DNA of 64,000 bases from CAYXVF01 sp964468125 (lineage in GTDB: Bacteria; Myxococcota; XYA12-FULL-58-9; CAYXVF01): the NCBI GenBank assembly GCA_964468125.1, contig CAYXVF010000010.1, forward strand, positions 1-64,000, given 5' to 3'. Both the position numbers and the translations under genes were made by a program. This document shows positions 43,426 through 53,638 of the stretch, piece by piece. How positions within the stretch are numbered: the stretch's first letter is position 1; every line of letters starts with the position of its first letter. The notes beneath the pieces are model-generated. The model did not search any database and was not told where the DNA came from. It was given only the letters and a program-made list of their open reading frames with translations.

Positions 43426-45117
43426 TCAGCGCAAATTTATCTTCATCTTCCGAGTCTTGCCGGAACTGATCGTCACCGTTCGGGTCTCGTCGATCCCCGC
43501 GCCATTGTTGGTCATTCTCAGGAGGTGCTGTCCCGCTGGGAGTTTGACCCGCACCAGGGTCGTCAACCCGTATGGTTTGCCGTCGATGCTCACCTCGGTC
43601 CACGGGACGGTTTCGAGGGTCAGAAAGCCATCACCCGCAAGCTGAGGTTTCGCCGCTGAGCGGTTGCGCGGTTTCGGAGGCGGGAGCGCCTCGAGCTCGA
43701 CCCGGACGGGCGCCTGCTCCCCGGCGCCCAAATCGACGGCGATCGTCTCCGTTTCATAGCCCTTCATGTCGATCTCGAGCACGTGTCGCGCATTGGGGGC
43801 GAGCTGGGTGGTCGACAGCGGCGTTGTCCCGAGGACGAGCGTTCCGGAGCGCACCGTCGCCCCTTCCGGAACCGAGTCCACCACGAGTGTCGCCGTCAAG
43901 GGAACAGGCGGTGAAGCCGCGACCGTCTCGACACTGGGCTCTCCCGCGGAGGGTCCTGATGTGACTCGATTGAAGAGATCCGGCGCGAAGGTCCAGACGA
44001 GCCCTCCGGCCGTGCCGAGCACGACCACGAGGGCGAGGGCCGCCGGCATCCAGCTCTTTCTCGGCCGATGCTGCTCGACCAAAGCGGTTTCGGTTTCGCC
44101 GTGGGCATCGGAGAGAACCCGCGCCGCGTTGGATTTGCTGCTCTCGAGGAAAAAAGACTGGCCACTCGGAGTCACGTTCTCTTTGCGCGCCTTGACCGCG
44201 TCGCCAGCGAGCGTGGCGAGGACGCCGGCGACGTCCGTCTCCCGGGTGGACTCCGCTTGGCTTTCGATCACTTCGTCGAGGGCCAAGGCGACTGCCTTGC
44301 AATCCGAGTAGCGCTGCTCCGGGTCGCGGGCTGCCATGCGTTGCACGATCGCGTCGAGCTCCGGAGGGATCCCGCGCCGGTGATTCCCGGGCGGCTCGAT
44401 GTCGTTGTAGACGATCGTGTGAATCGCTCGCATCGGATCGTCGGACCTCTCGATGCGTCGCTTCTGAGCCAGCATTTCCCAGAGCACGACCCCCAAAGCG
44501 TATTGGTCGGTCCGCGCCGAGAGCTCACGCCCCTGAAGCTGCTCGGGGGCCATGTAGCCCACCTTGCCCTTCACCGCGCCGGTGGAGGTTCGCGCCAGGC
44601 GATTCGCCGCCCGGGCGATTCCGAAGTCGACGACCTTTGCGACCCCGTCCTCGCGCACCATGATGTTTTGCGGCGACACGTCGCGATGGATGATCCCGAG
44701 CGGAGTGCCGTCTATCGCCGTCGCCTCGTGGGCGTGGGCCAGGCCCGCGGCGGCGTCGCGAATGATCCGGGCGCTCACGAGCGGCGGGAGATTCTGCTGC
44801 GTCTTGTGGGCGGCGCTCAGAAGCCCGCTGATCGTCTCGCCGCTGATGTACTCCATCGCAATGAAGTGAAGCCTATCCCAGATTCCGACTTCGTAAATCC
44901 CGACGATGTTCGGGTGATTCAATGTCGCCGCAATGCGAGCCTCGTCGAGGAAGGAGCGCACCGCTTCTTCGTCCTGCGCGAGATCCGGCAAGAGGGTTTT
45001 CAGGATCACGAGGCGGTCGAAACCCTCGAGGCCACTCTGGCGCGCGAGGAAGATCTCTCCCATGCCGCCCACCGCGATGCGCCGGACGATGTCGTACTTA
45101 CCCGCGACGCTCGTCAC
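43426..45117 (-). CDS. Transmembrane Ser/Thr kinase with PEGA repeats
   Basis: This 563-residue protein starts at GTG 45117. The kinase domain (residues ~8-285) has the Gly loop RIAVGGMGEIF, catalytic VILKTLLP, HRDVSPQN (~142; the myxobacterial variant of HRDLKPxN), VDFGIARA (~164) and GYMAPEQ. After a linker, a membrane span (SWMPAALALVVVLGTAGGLVW, ~355-378) leads to two PEGA domains (VDSVPEGATVRSG and LETVPWTEVSIDGKPYG) on the outer side. All catalytic residues are present. It is divergent from the TPR-like protein gene across 56 bases, and PEGA domains suggest surface or peptidoglycan sensing. Confidence 0.9.
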   Translation of the reverse strand: MTSVAGKYDIVRRIAVGGMGEIFLARQSGLEGFDRLVILKTLLPDLAQDEEAVRSFLDEARIAATLNHPNIVGIYEVGIWDRLHFIAMEYISGETISGLLSAAHKTQQNLPPLVSARIIRDAAAGLAHAHEATAIDGTPLGIIHRDVSPQNIMVREDGVAKVVDFGIARAANRLARTSTGAVKGKVGYMAPEQLQGRELSARTDQYALGVVLWEMLAQKRRIERSDDPMRAIHTIVYNDIEPPGNHRRGIPPELDAIVQRMAARDPEQRYSDCKAVALALDEVIESQAESTRETDVAGVLATLAGDAVKARKENVTPSGQSFFLESSKSNAARVLSDAHGETETALVEQHRPRKSWMPAALALVVVLGTAGGLVWTFAPDLFNRVTSGPSAGEPSVETVAASPPVPLTATLVVDSVPEGATVRSGTLVLGTTPLSTTQLAPNARHVLEIDMKGYETETIAVDLGAGEQAPVRVELEALPPPKPRNRSAAKPQLAGDGFLTLETVPWTEVSIDGKPYGLTTLVRVKLPAGQHLLRMTNNGAGIDETRTVTISSGKTRKMKINLR

Positions 45118-45173
45118 CTTGGCCTCAATTCCGGTGCTTCACTGCAATTCACGTTTCACCTATTATCACACGC

Positions 45174-46091
45174 GTGCGCGGAGTTCTCATCGCGGTTTTG
45201 ATCCTCGCTTTTGGTCTAGACGCGGCGGCCCAGAAACGTCGCCGTCGCCCTCCCCCGAACAAGCCGAGTATCACGATGCCCGAGACCGTCCCGGACCAGC
45301 TGTCCCTGGCACGGAAACTCGCAGAGGAGCTCGACTACCCAGAGGTGGTCACCCTCACGGAGGCAGTCATCGCAGACCCTAAGGCCAGTGCACCCGAGAA
45401 ACTCGAAGCGTATCGACTCCTCGGCAGCGCGCAAGCGTTCATGGGTAATCCGCTCGAAGCCGAGTCCGCCTTTCGCTTTCTTCTGCGAGGGAACCCTGAC
45501 TTTGAGTTTCCCGAAGGTACGTCGCCAAAGATCACCTGGGTGTTTCGAAAGGTGCAGCACGAGGAACAGGAGATCTTGAAGCAGACCGAGGAAATGCGAC
45601 GAGCCCGTGTTGCCTCGGCGATGGAGCTCGGACTCGACGCGCCCAAAACGGCAAAGGGCGGCGAGCCCCTTCAGTTCAAGCTTCGTATCAAAGACCCGTT
45701 CGGTGCGGTCGAGGTCGCGAGCCTCCACTACCGGAGGAGCGAGGAGCGCCGTTTCTCACAGCTCCCCCTCAAGCTCAATGACAACGGCCTGTGGGTCGCG
45801 TCTCTGCCCGCCGAGTGGACCGCCAACGACGGCGGCGCCACCGTCGAGTACTTCATCGGCGCAGAGGATTCGAGCCAGACGCTTCTTCGGGCCATCGGAA
45901 ACGAGTCCGATCCCCTCGAGCTCACCCTCGAAGCGGGACAGCCGCCGTCCAACGAGCCGATCACCTCCCAGTGGTGGTTTTGGACCGGAACGGTGGCCGC
46001 GGTCGTAGGGGCGGGCGTGGCCGCCTTCTTTCTGATCGATGCGCGTACGAGCGTGCCCTCGGGCGATGTCGACCCGGTTTCCTTAGACTGA
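45174..46091 (+). CDS. Exported TPR-like protein with C-terminal anchor
   Basis: This 305-residue product starts at GTG 45174, the only start that includes the signal-like segment VLIAVLILAFGLDAAA. Residues ~30-120 contain TPR-like helices (LARKLAEELDYPEVVTLTEAVIA, KLEAYRLLGSAQAFMG, AESAFRFLLRGNPDFEFPEG). A beta-rich domain (~145-245, with LKLNDNGLWVASLPAEW) follows, and a C-terminal hydrophobic helix (WWFWTGTVAAVVGAGVAAFFLI, ~270-291) anchors it. The family is known in myxobacteria only as uncharacterised. It is divergent from a PEGA kinase gene, so it may be a client or partner. Confidence 0.75.
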   Translation: MRGVLIAVLILAFGLDAAAQKRRRRPPPNKPSITMPETVPDQLSLARKLAEELDYPEVVTLTEAVIADPKASAPEKLEAYRLLGSAQAFMGNPLEAESAFRFLLRGNPDFEFPEGTSPKITWVFRKVQHEEQEILKQTEEMRRARVASAMELGLDAPKTAKGGEPLQFKLRIKDPFGAVEVASLHYRRSEERRFSQLPLKLNDNGLWVASLPAEWTANDGGATVEYFIGAEDSSQTLLRAIGNESDPLELTLEAGQPPSNEPITSQWWFWTGTVAAVVGAGVAAFFLIDARTSVPSGDVDPVSLD

Positions 46092-46123
46092 GGCGAATGC
46101 TGCCGTTTTTGGACGTCGCGACG

Positions 46124-49100
46124 CTAGGGCAGCACTTCCACCAACAGGAACACGCCCAATCGGTCGGTGACGATCCGCACCGAATCACCGGTGACCTCGA
46201 ATCGCGGGCCCGTGCCTGTTCCGAGCGGACCGGGCAACACCTCTTCCCACTGGTCGAGCCGTTCGAGGATCTGGGCCCGTCCGTCCGCGGTATCAACGCG
46301 CGGAAGGTAGGGGACGGGAAGTTGCGTACCCTCGAGAGCGTCGCCGGTGAACTCGTTCGCGAGTCGCCATCGCGGCGCGAGACGAAAAAGGCGGAGTCCG
46401 CCGGCAGGAGCGACGATCAGTGGCAACTCGATCGTAAACCAAGCCTTTGCTTCACCCTCGTAGAACGGATCGAAAAGCCCGAGCTCGTCCCGATAACGAA
46501 CGACCCGGCGTCCTTCTTCTCCGTCGGCCAGAAATGGAACGTGCACGTCGCCCGCGTAGAGGGTCGGAAGGCTCGCCAAGGCCCAGCGCTCTCCACGACC
46601 AAATTGAGACTGGAGCGCGGTCCGCAGGTCGACCGTTGAACCCGCTCCCTGGACCGGAAGGACCGAGAGGACCGACGCCTCTTCCGCGTTCTCCACCCGT
46701 TCCACAATCGGAGTGAAGCCGGCGGGCTCAGAGCCGGGGGTTTCGAGGAGCGGCAACTCGACACTCGTGGCGCGGCCACGCGAGAGCTCGATCGCCGGAG
46801 CGAAGAATTGAAGCGCTACCTCGCGCCAAGACAGATCGAAGCGCCGATCGTCGTTGAGGTCAGCGGCGATCAGCGGTCGCGCCCCTTCGCCACCGATCGT
46901 GATCGGCTCGCCGNNNNNNNNNNNNNNNNNNNNNNNNNNNNNNNNNNNNNNNNNNNNNNNNNNNNNNNNNNNNNNNNNNNNNNNNNNNNNNNNNNNNNNN
47001 NNNNNNNNNNNNNCAACGGACCGATAAGCAAAAGCGTAGTCGTCGGCCGCGCTGAAAGTGCCATCGCCATTTCCAACGAAAAAGGTCAAATCACTCGCCT
47101 GATCGATGAGATCGAGCACGCCGTCGCCATTGAGCTCCGCGAGAATGAGTCGGTTGGTTTGGCCCGTATCGAAGCTCGAAACCAAAGAAAAGGGCGTCCC
47201 CCCGCCTGGCGTCGAGCGGTAGACTCGAATCGTCTGGTCATTTCCGGAGATCAGGTCGAAGTCCGCGACGACGATGTCATCGAAGCCATCGAGGTCAACG
47301 TCTCCACAGTCCAAACCGCGCGGCCCCTCGGGTCCGACGATGCGAGTGGGCGTCGGGCTGAAGCTGAACGGCGGCCCAGAATTGCCGGTCCAGACGAAGA
47401 GGTCGTCGCGAGTGAAACCGGGGGAAGCCACGAGATCCTGCGCCCCATCGCCATTGATGTCACAGAGCACGAGTCCGCTGGTCGCACGAGGCGCGATCTG
47501 CTCGGAATCGTAGGCGATCGACGAGAGCACCTCGCTCGTACGCGAATCGGAGCGTTCCACGAGCAAAACGTCACCCAAAACCGAATCGAAACCGGTAGCA
47601 ATGACCTCGCGCCCGGGCACATCATCGAGCTCGCGCGCGAAGAGCGTTTGTTTTCCCGAACCGAAGCGCTGTCCCGATCCGGTCAGTCGGCCCGATGGGC
47701 TCCCAGAGAACCAGCCCTGCGACGAGACCATGTCTACGTTGCCGTCAAAGTCGACGTCGACGAAGAAGGGCGCAAGAATGGAGTCGATCCGCTCGATTCC
47801 CGGACTCTGGACCGGAGCGCCAAAGCCGACCGTTCGCTCATCCGCGCTCAGCCCGATCGACTGGAGGGTTGGCGACCCAATGTCGAGTCCGACACTCAGA
47901 ATCAAGCCGCGACCACCGAAGAACGCCGCCGCGGGCACGGTGCGAAAGAAAAAGATCGACGCCTCTGACGCGATGAGTCCCGCGGGAAGTAGCCGGCCGG
48001 TCGGTGCCCCATTCCGGACTTCCCCAACTAAGGCTTCAACCTGCGCGGACAATGCGGAAACCAACACATCCGGGGCTCCATCCCCCGTGAAGTCCGTTAC
48101 CGTAAAAGCACCTGGCCGCTGCTGAAGACTGTACGTGGCGTAGGGCTCGAACACTCCGGCACCTCGAGAGATCGCGACAAAGACCGCGACCGCGCCCGCC
48201 TGGAATGAGCTGGATTGTGCCACCAAATCGAGCAAACCATCGCCGTCGAGGTCGGCCATGGTCCCTTCATCCAACAACGGTCCCTGCTCGATTGTTTGAA
48301 TGGCGGCGGTCGGTGCGTCGGCGTTGACCACGACCGTTCGGTTGTCGAGGAAAGCGAGGTAGGCCGCGCCATTCTCATTCCATCCGACGAGATCAGCGGC
48401 CTGACCAAGGGTGGCAGCGACGGTCGGGTCGGAGAAGCGGTCCGAGCGCGTCGTCCCGGAGTTGCTGAAATACAAGAGGTCAATGTCGGTGAATCCGCTG
48501 TCTGGGAAGTTGCCGAAAGCAGCGAAATCGAGGTCTCCATCGTCATCGAGATCGAGCACGGCCAACCCATCGTTGCCATCGTCGTCGCCGGGCCCGCGAA
48601 GCTGGGACGGGAACGTCTGTCCTACACTGAAAGTCCCATTCGAGTTTCCGTAGTAGGTCACGAACCCACCGAACGCCGCTGTCACGAGGTCCAGGTGGGG
48701 GTCGCCATCGAGGTTCGTTACGACACTCTCGAAGACGACGTGCGAGTCCACGGACGTACCCACCGGGCCCGCGGGGAATACGCCGGTCACAGCTGCCGTC
48801 TCGACCGGAGCTCCGAAGACCACCGGGGTGCCGGAGCCACGAGCGAGGTAGAATCCGTCCTCGCAGCGCTCGAAACGATCGATCGAACCGTCGCCGTCGA
48901 AGTCACGCAGCACGACTTCCCTCACGACGCAGGCGGTCGTGATCGTCGTGCGGTTCAGCGGGTCCGTGGAAGGCCCGATTGCTTGGCCAACCCCCGCCTC
49001 GAATACGGTCGGCTCGGACCTTCCGTCCGATACGGTGATCCGGAGAATCGTGCCGTTGGGTACGGCGAGAAGTGCGCCCGCAGGATCCCAGTCAAATCGG

Positions 49101-50350
49101 TGGGTGATTCCCCCAACCGCCGTAGTCGTCGTCGCGAGCCCCCGCACGCCACTGCTCTGAGCGCCCTTGAATTCCGTGCAGGGACGAAATGTCGCCCCGG
49201 CGTCACTCGAGAACTCGAGGCCGACGTCGACGGGATCCAGGTCCGCGTCGGCCACGGTGAAATACACGGGGACCGGAGCGGTGCCTCCGATGACGTCCCC
49301 TTTTGGACTCTGCAGGCCAAGGATGACCGGAGAGGTCTGGTTTGAGATCCGCGCGAAGACCGACCGCCATGCCCCGAGGTGCGCGCGTCCGTCGGGAAAA
49401 TCTCGGGCCCGGGCTCGAAACTCGACATCGAGCGTCTCGTTGCCGATTCCCTGCGGAACCCTCGGGTCAACTCTTGGACCGGTGCGCGAGGACCAAACGA
49501 GGACGGTGACGGGCGGGGCAACGTCTGGGTCGAGTCCATCGAGGTCTACTCCCAGGATGCCGTCCAGCGAACCCAGCCCGATATCGGGCACTCGCCATTC
49601 GCGATTTAGCACGTCGCGAAACTCGACCTCCACGTTCGTAAAGTCGAGCTCCGTGTCATCCACGAGCAAGGGAATGACCACCGCATCGGACAAAAAAGCA
49701 TCGAGCAGGTCCTCTTGGATCAGGGCGATCGGCACATCGTTGCCGATCCGAATCTCCTCGTATGAGAGCGACGTTTCTTCCGCCACCACCGGGTCCGAAA
49801 CCGTTACTGTCAGTCGATAGGTCGTGGGCTCGGCGTCGAGCAACCGTTTGATCGTCTCTTCTCCCGACGGGTCGATCACGGTCCGCGCGGAAAGTGCCGC
49901 ACCCCGACTGGTGAGGTCCTCTAAAGCGTCCCACTCGAGCGTCGCACTCTGTATGCGAGAGGCGGCACTCAACGAGGTTACGATCCGGTCATCGGGATCA
50001 TAGACCGTGGCGTCGAAACACTCCGATGTGTTCTCGTCACAGACGCGAAAGGCTACGGCAATCGTGTCTCCGTTGACGTCAGAATAGCTCAGGGAAAAGC
50101 GCATCCGCTCCGTCACCCGACCGTCCGGGCCAGGCTCACGCGGACCGAGAGCAACCACCGGCGCGGCCGGCGGGGGACCATCTTCCGACACGCAGAGCCC
50201 CAGCTCGAAGTCACAGACGGTGTTTCCGGGACAGGCGGACGCCGCCCGCGAGCAGCTGACGATCGTATCCGAGTCGAACCCGAGCTCCGCCGCGCATCCG
50301 AAAGCACTGGCGACAACGAGGATCCAGAGAAAGATCAGGGCGCGCGACAT
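46124..50350 (-). CDS. Large FG-GAP/VCBS-repeat lipoprotein (contains gap)
   Basis: A protein of roughly 1400 residues starts at ATG 50350 with lipobox ASAFGC (Cys19). A long Ig-like, calcium-motif-poor region (~35-500) is followed by many FG-GAP blades (DLDGDPHLDLVTAAFGGF, DLDDDGDLDFAAFGNF, DLDGDGLLDLVAQSS, DVDFDGNVDMVSSQGW, DINGDGAQDLVASPGF, DVDLDGFDDIVVADF), as in integrin-type beta-propellers that bind calcium. The run of 100 Ns (46914-47013) interrupts one blade, so length and frame across it are unknown; that both flanks read in one frame is fortuitous. A cell-surface adhesion role is inferred from the fold. Confidence 0.75.
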   Translation of the reverse strand: MSRALIFLWILVVASAFGCAAELGFDSDTIVSCSRAASACPGNTVCDFELGLCVSEDGPPPAAPVVALGPREPGPDGRVTERMRFSLSYSDVNGDTIAVAFRVCDENTSECFDATVYDPDDRIVTSLSAASRIQSATLEWDALEDLTSRGAALSARTVIDPSGEETIKRLLDAEPTTYRLTVTVSDPVVAEETSLSYEEIRIGNDVPIALIQEDLLDAFLSDAVVIPLLVDDTELDFTNVEVEFRDVLNREWRVPDIGLGSLDGILGVDLDGLDPDVAPPVTVLVWSSRTGPRVDPRVPQGIGNETLDVEFRARARDFPDGRAHLGAWRSVFARISNQTSPVILGLQSPKGDVIGGTAPVPVYFTVADADLDPVDVGLEFSSDAGATFRPCTEFKGAQSSGVRGLATTTTAVGGITHRFDWDPAGALLAVPNGTILRITVSDGRSEPTVFEAGVGQAIGPSTDPLNRTTITTACVVREVVLRDFDGDGSIDRFERCEDGFYLARGSGTPVVFGAPVETAAVTGVFPAGPVGTSVDSHVVFESVVTNLDGDPHLDLVTAAFGGFVTYYGNSNGTFSVGQTFPSQLRGPGDDDGNDGLAVLDLDDDGDLDFAAFGNFPDSGFTDIDLLYFSNSGTTRSDRFSDPTVAATLGQAADLVGWNENGAAYLAFLDNRTVVVNADAPTAAIQTIEQGPLLDEGTMADLDGDGLLDLVAQSSSFQAGAVAVFVAISRGAGVFEPYATYSLQQRPGAFTVTDFTGDGAPDVLVSALSAQVEALVGEVRNGAPTGRLLPAGLIASEASIFFFRTVPAAAFFGGRGLILSVGLDIGSPTLQSIGLSADERTVGFGAPVQSPGIERIDSILAPFFVDVDFDGNVDMVSSQGWFSGSPSGRLTGSGQRFGSGKQTLFARELDDVPGREVIATGFDSVLGDVLLVERSDSRTSEVLSSIAYDSEQIAPRATSGLVLCDINGDGAQDLVASPGFTRDDLFVWTGNSGPPFSFSPTPTRIVGPEGPRGLDCGDVDLDGFDDIVVADFDLISGNDQTIRVYRSTPGGGTPFSLVSSFDTGQTNRLILAELNGDGVLDLIDQASDLTFFVGNGDGTFSAADDYAFAYRSVXXXXXXXXXXXXXXXXXXXXXXXXXXXXXXXXXXGEPITIGGEGARPLIAADLNDDRRFDLSWREVALQFFAPAIELSRGRATSVELPLLETPGSEPAGFTPIVERVENAEEASVLSVLPVQGAGSTVDLRTALQSQFGRGERWALASLPTLYAGDVHVPFLADGEEGRRVVRYRDELGLFDPFYEGEAKAWFTIELPLIVAPAGGLRLFRLAPRWRLANEFTGDALEGTQLPVPYLPRVDTADGRAQILERLDQWEEVLPGPLGTGTGPRFEVTGDSVRIVTDRLGVFLLVEVLP
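46914..47013. other. Assembly gap (100 Ns) inside the FG-GAP gene
   Basis: Exactly 100 Ns, a placeholder length, inside a repeat-rich coding region. The missing sequence is probably one or more propeller blades that the assembler could not resolve. 100 is not a multiple of three, so the reading frame shown across it has no meaning. Confidence 0.98.
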
Positions 50351-50430
50351 ACCCAAGGATACACCAGGTCCTGGACTCGTGGACAATTCAACCGTTCAGG
50401 AACCTGCAGAGAACGCTCCCGCGCGGCGGC

Positions 50431-53400
50431 TCAGCGCGTCTGGCTGTAAATGTCCTGCAGCGCCATCACGTGGCGCTCCTCCTGCTGCTCTACCGCGATC
50501 GCCTCGACCGCGGCGGCGGCGCCGCTCAACGTCGTGATGCACGGAACGCCATGGGACACGGCCGCCGTTCTCATCGCGACTCCGTCCTTGTAGGACCCCT
50601 TGCCGAGCGGCGTGTTGATGAGGAGTGCGATCTCACCGTTCTTGATCGCATCGTTCAGGTTCGGACGACCTTCGGAGAGCTTCTTCAGGACCTGCACCGC
50701 GAGTCCGTCGGCGCGTAGGACCTCCGCCGTCCCGGCGGTCGCGGCGAGACCGAAGCCGAGCTCCTGTAGGCGCCGCGCGATCTTCACCGCTTCCGTCTTG
50801 TCTCGGTCGTTGACGGTGATGAGCGCTTTACCCGAGGTGGGCAGGCGCGTGCCTGCTCCGAGCATCGCCTTGTAGTAGGCGCGGCCGAGGTCGTCGGCGA
50901 TCCCCATCACCTCACCGGTCGACTTCATCTCTGGCGAGAGCTTGGGATCGACGCCGGGAAACTTCGAGAAAGGAAAGACCGGTGCTTTCACGAAACGCTG
51001 GGTGAACTCGAGGTCATGGGTCAGCCCTAGGTCCGCGAGCTTCTCGCCGAGCATCACCTTTGTGGCGATCTTTGCGAGAGGCACCCCGGCGGCCTTGGCG
51101 ATGAAGGGCACGGTCCGCGAGGCGCGCGGATTCACTTCGATCACGTAGAGTTTCCCGTCGGCCACCGCGTATTGCACGTTCATCAGCCCGACAACCTTCA
51201 AGGCTTTGGCGAGCCTTCGCGTGGTCTCCCGGATCTCTTCGAGCACCTCTGCGTCGAGACGGTGCGGCGGTAGCACACAAGACGAGTCGCCAGAGTGCAC
51301 GCCCGCCTGCTCGATGTGCTGAAGAATTCCCGCTACGATCGTAGTCTCCCCGTCGCTCACCGCGTCCGTGTCTACCTCGATCGCGTCTTCGAGAAAGCGA
51401 TCCAGGAGGAGCGAGGTACGCGGCGCCGCGTCGAGCGCTTCCTGCGCATAGCGTTCGAGCTCAGCTTCCGAATAGCAGATCCGCATGGCACGACCGCCGA
51501 GCACGAAGGAAGGACGGACGATCACCGGAAAGCCCAGCCGCTGAGACTTCTCTACCGCCTCTTCCACGTTCTTGGCGAAGTCGTGCTCGGGGTAGGCGAT
51601 GCCGAGCTCGTCGAGCAAGGCGTTGAAGCGTTCCCGATCTTCGGCGAGGTCGATCGAGTCGGGTGAGGTGCCAATGATAGGCGCGCCCGCTTCCTGGAGC
51701 CCCGCGGTGAGGTTCAAAGGAGTTTGTCCTCCGAACTGCACGATGATCCCGTCGGGCTTTTCGAGCTCCACAATCTCGAGCACGTCTTCGAGCGTGAGCG
51801 GCTCGAAGTAGAGTCGATCGGACGTGTCGTAGTCCGTCGAAACCGTCTCGGGGTTGCAGTTGACCATTATCGACTGCACGCCCGCCTCGTCGAGGGCGAA
51901 GGCTGCGTGGCAGCAGCAATAGTCAAACTCGATCCCCTGGCCGATGCGGTTTGGGCCGCTGCCGAGGATCATCACCTTCTTCTTGTCTTCTGGTAGGCTC
52001 TCGTTTTCCGTCTCGTAAGTGGAGTACATGTAGGGCGTGAAGGACTCGAACTCCGCTCCACAGGTATCGATCATCTTGTAGACCGGGACCAAGCGGGAGG
52101 CGTGACGCCGTCGCCGCACGGACACCTCGTCGGCACCGGTCAGGTGCGCGATGCGGCGGTCCGAGAAGCCGTACTCCTTCGCCGTCCGCAGCAGCTCGTC
52201 GTCGATCTCATCCAAGCGCTTGCCACGAATCTTGCGCTGCACCTGGGCGAACTGGTCGAGCTGGTCGACAAACCAGCTATCGATCTTCGTGCGCTCGGCC
52301 ACGTCGTCGACGGTCCAGCCGTTCTCGAGGGCAAAGATCGCCATGCGCAGGCGGTATTCGCTCGGCGTCTCCAGGATCCGACCGAGCTCCTCCTGGTCCA
52401 GGGGACCCGGGCGGAACGGACTCGTCGCTTCCATCGAGCGTAGCGCCTTGAAGACGGATTCTTTGAGCGTTCGTCCGATGGCCATCGCCTCGCCCACGGA
52501 CTTCATCTGCGTGCCGAGCTTGTGGTCGGCACCGTCGAACTTCTCGAAGGCGAACTTCGGAATCTTCGTGACCACGTAGTCGATCGTGGGCTCAAAAGCA
52601 GCGGGTGTCTTCTTGGTGATGTCGTTAGGGATCTCGTCGAGGGAGTAACCCACCGCGAGCTTGGCGGCGATCTTCGCGATCGGGTAGCCGGTGGCCTTGC
52701 TCGCGAGCGCTGAGCTCCGCGATACGCGCGGATTCATTTCAATCACGACCAGCCGACCGTTCTCCGGATTGACCGCAAACTGCACGTTCGAGCCGCCGGT
52801 GTCGACGCCGACCCGTCGCAGGATCGCGGCGGCCGCGTCACGCATTCGCTGGTATTCATTGTCAGTCAGCGTCTGCGCGGGGGCCACGGTGATCGAATCG
52901 CCTGTGTGCACACCCATCGGGTCGACGTTTTCGATCGAGCAGATGATCACCACATTGTCGCGGAAGTCGCGCATCACCTCGAGCTCATATTCCTTCCAAC
53001 CGAGGAGCGACTCGTCGAGCTGCACGGACGTCACCGGCGAGAGCTGCAGACCGTTGCGACAGATCTCTTCGAGCTCGTCGATGTTGTAGGCGATACCGCC
53101 ACCGCTTCCACCGAGGGTGAACGACGGACGGACGATGACCGGATAGCCATTCTTCTTCGCGAACTCGCGAGCGGCCTGAACCGTGCCGACGACGACGGAG
53201 CGAGGCACTTCGAGACCAATCTCCGCCATCGCCTTGTTGAAGAGCTCTCGGTCCTCGGCCACACGGATCGCTTCCGCGTTCGCCCCGATGAGCTGGCAGC
53301 CGTACTTTTCGAGAATGCCCTTCTCCGCGAGCTCGAGGGCGAGGTTGAGTGCGGTCTGCCCACCCACGGTAGGAAGCACCGCATCCGGCTTCTCCGCTGC

Positions 53401-53634
53401 GATGATCGGCTCGAGGTATTCGACCGCGAGGGGCTCGATGTAGGTGCGATCCGCGAGCTCCGGATCGGTCATGATCGTCGCTGGGTTCGAGTTGACCAGG
53501 ACGACCTCGAAGCCGTCCGCCTTGAGGGCTTTCACCGCCTGGCAACCGGAGTAGTCGAATTCGCAGGCTTGACCGATCACGATGGGACCGGAGCCGATCA
53601 CGAGAATGCGGTGAATGTCGTCACGCCGTGGCAT
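50431..53634 (-). CDS. carB: Carbamoyl-phosphate synthase large subunit
   Basis: This 1067-residue enzyme subunit makes carbamoyl phosphate from bicarbonate, ammonia (channelled from CarA) and two ATP. Two homologous ATP-grasp halves are clear: the first opens with RILVIGSGPIVIGQACEFDYSGCQAVKAL and the second (~550) with KKVMILGSGPNRIGQGIEFDYCCCHA, each with its own NPRASR/NPRVSR core. The ~130-residue C-terminal domain is the MGS-like allosteric domain (KALITVNDRDKTEAVKIARRLQELGF). Length matches the family. It lies 4 bases after carA, completing the argG-argH-carA-carB order; its product feeds arginine and pyrimidine synthesis. Confidence 0.97.
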   Translation of the reverse strand: MPRRDDIHRILVIGSGPIVIGQACEFDYSGCQAVKALKADGFEVVLVNSNPATIMTDPELADRTYIEPLAVEYLEPIIAAEKPDAVLPTVGGQTALNLALELAEKGILEKYGCQLIGANAEAIRVAEDRELFNKAMAEIGLEVPRSVVVGTVQAAREFAKKNGYPVIVRPSFTLGGSGGGIAYNIDELEEICRNGLQLSPVTSVQLDESLLGWKEYELEVMRDFRDNVVIICSIENVDPMGVHTGDSITVAPAQTLTDNEYQRMRDAAAAILRRVGVDTGGSNVQFAVNPENGRLVVIEMNPRVSRSSALASKATGYPIAKIAAKLAVGYSLDEIPNDITKKTPAAFEPTIDYVVTKIPKFAFEKFDGADHKLGTQMKSVGEAMAIGRTLKESVFKALRSMEATSPFRPGPLDQEELGRILETPSEYRLRMAIFALENGWTVDDVAERTKIDSWFVDQLDQFAQVQRKIRGKRLDEIDDELLRTAKEYGFSDRRIAHLTGADEVSVRRRRHASRLVPVYKMIDTCGAEFESFTPYMYSTYETENESLPEDKKKVMILGSGPNRIGQGIEFDYCCCHAAFALDEAGVQSIMVNCNPETVSTDYDTSDRLYFEPLTLEDVLEIVELEKPDGIIVQFGGQTPLNLTAGLQEAGAPIIGTSPDSIDLAEDRERFNALLDELGIAYPEHDFAKNVEEAVEKSQRLGFPVIVRPSFVLGGRAMRICYSEAELERYAQEALDAAPRTSLLLDRFLEDAIEVDTDAVSDGETTIVAGILQHIEQAGVHSGDSSCVLPPHRLDAEVLEEIRETTRRLAKALKVVGLMNVQYAVADGKLYVIEVNPRASRTVPFIAKAAGVPLAKIATKVMLGEKLADLGLTHDLEFTQRFVKAPVFPFSKFPGVDPKLSPEMKSTGEVMGIADDLGRAYYKAMLGAGTRLPTSGKALITVNDRDKTEAVKIARRLQELGFGLAATAGTAEVLRADGLAVQVLKKLSEGRPNLNDAIKNGEIALLINTPLGKGSYKDGVAMRTAAVSHGVPCITTLSGAAAAVEAIAVEQQEERHVMALQDIYSQTR

Positions 53635-53638
53635 CGCC

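Noticed and set aside
46808..47968. A 386-codon plus-strand frame opposite the FG-GAP gene
   Set aside because: It crosses the N gap, has no domain, and the minus strand carries clear FG-GAP blades.
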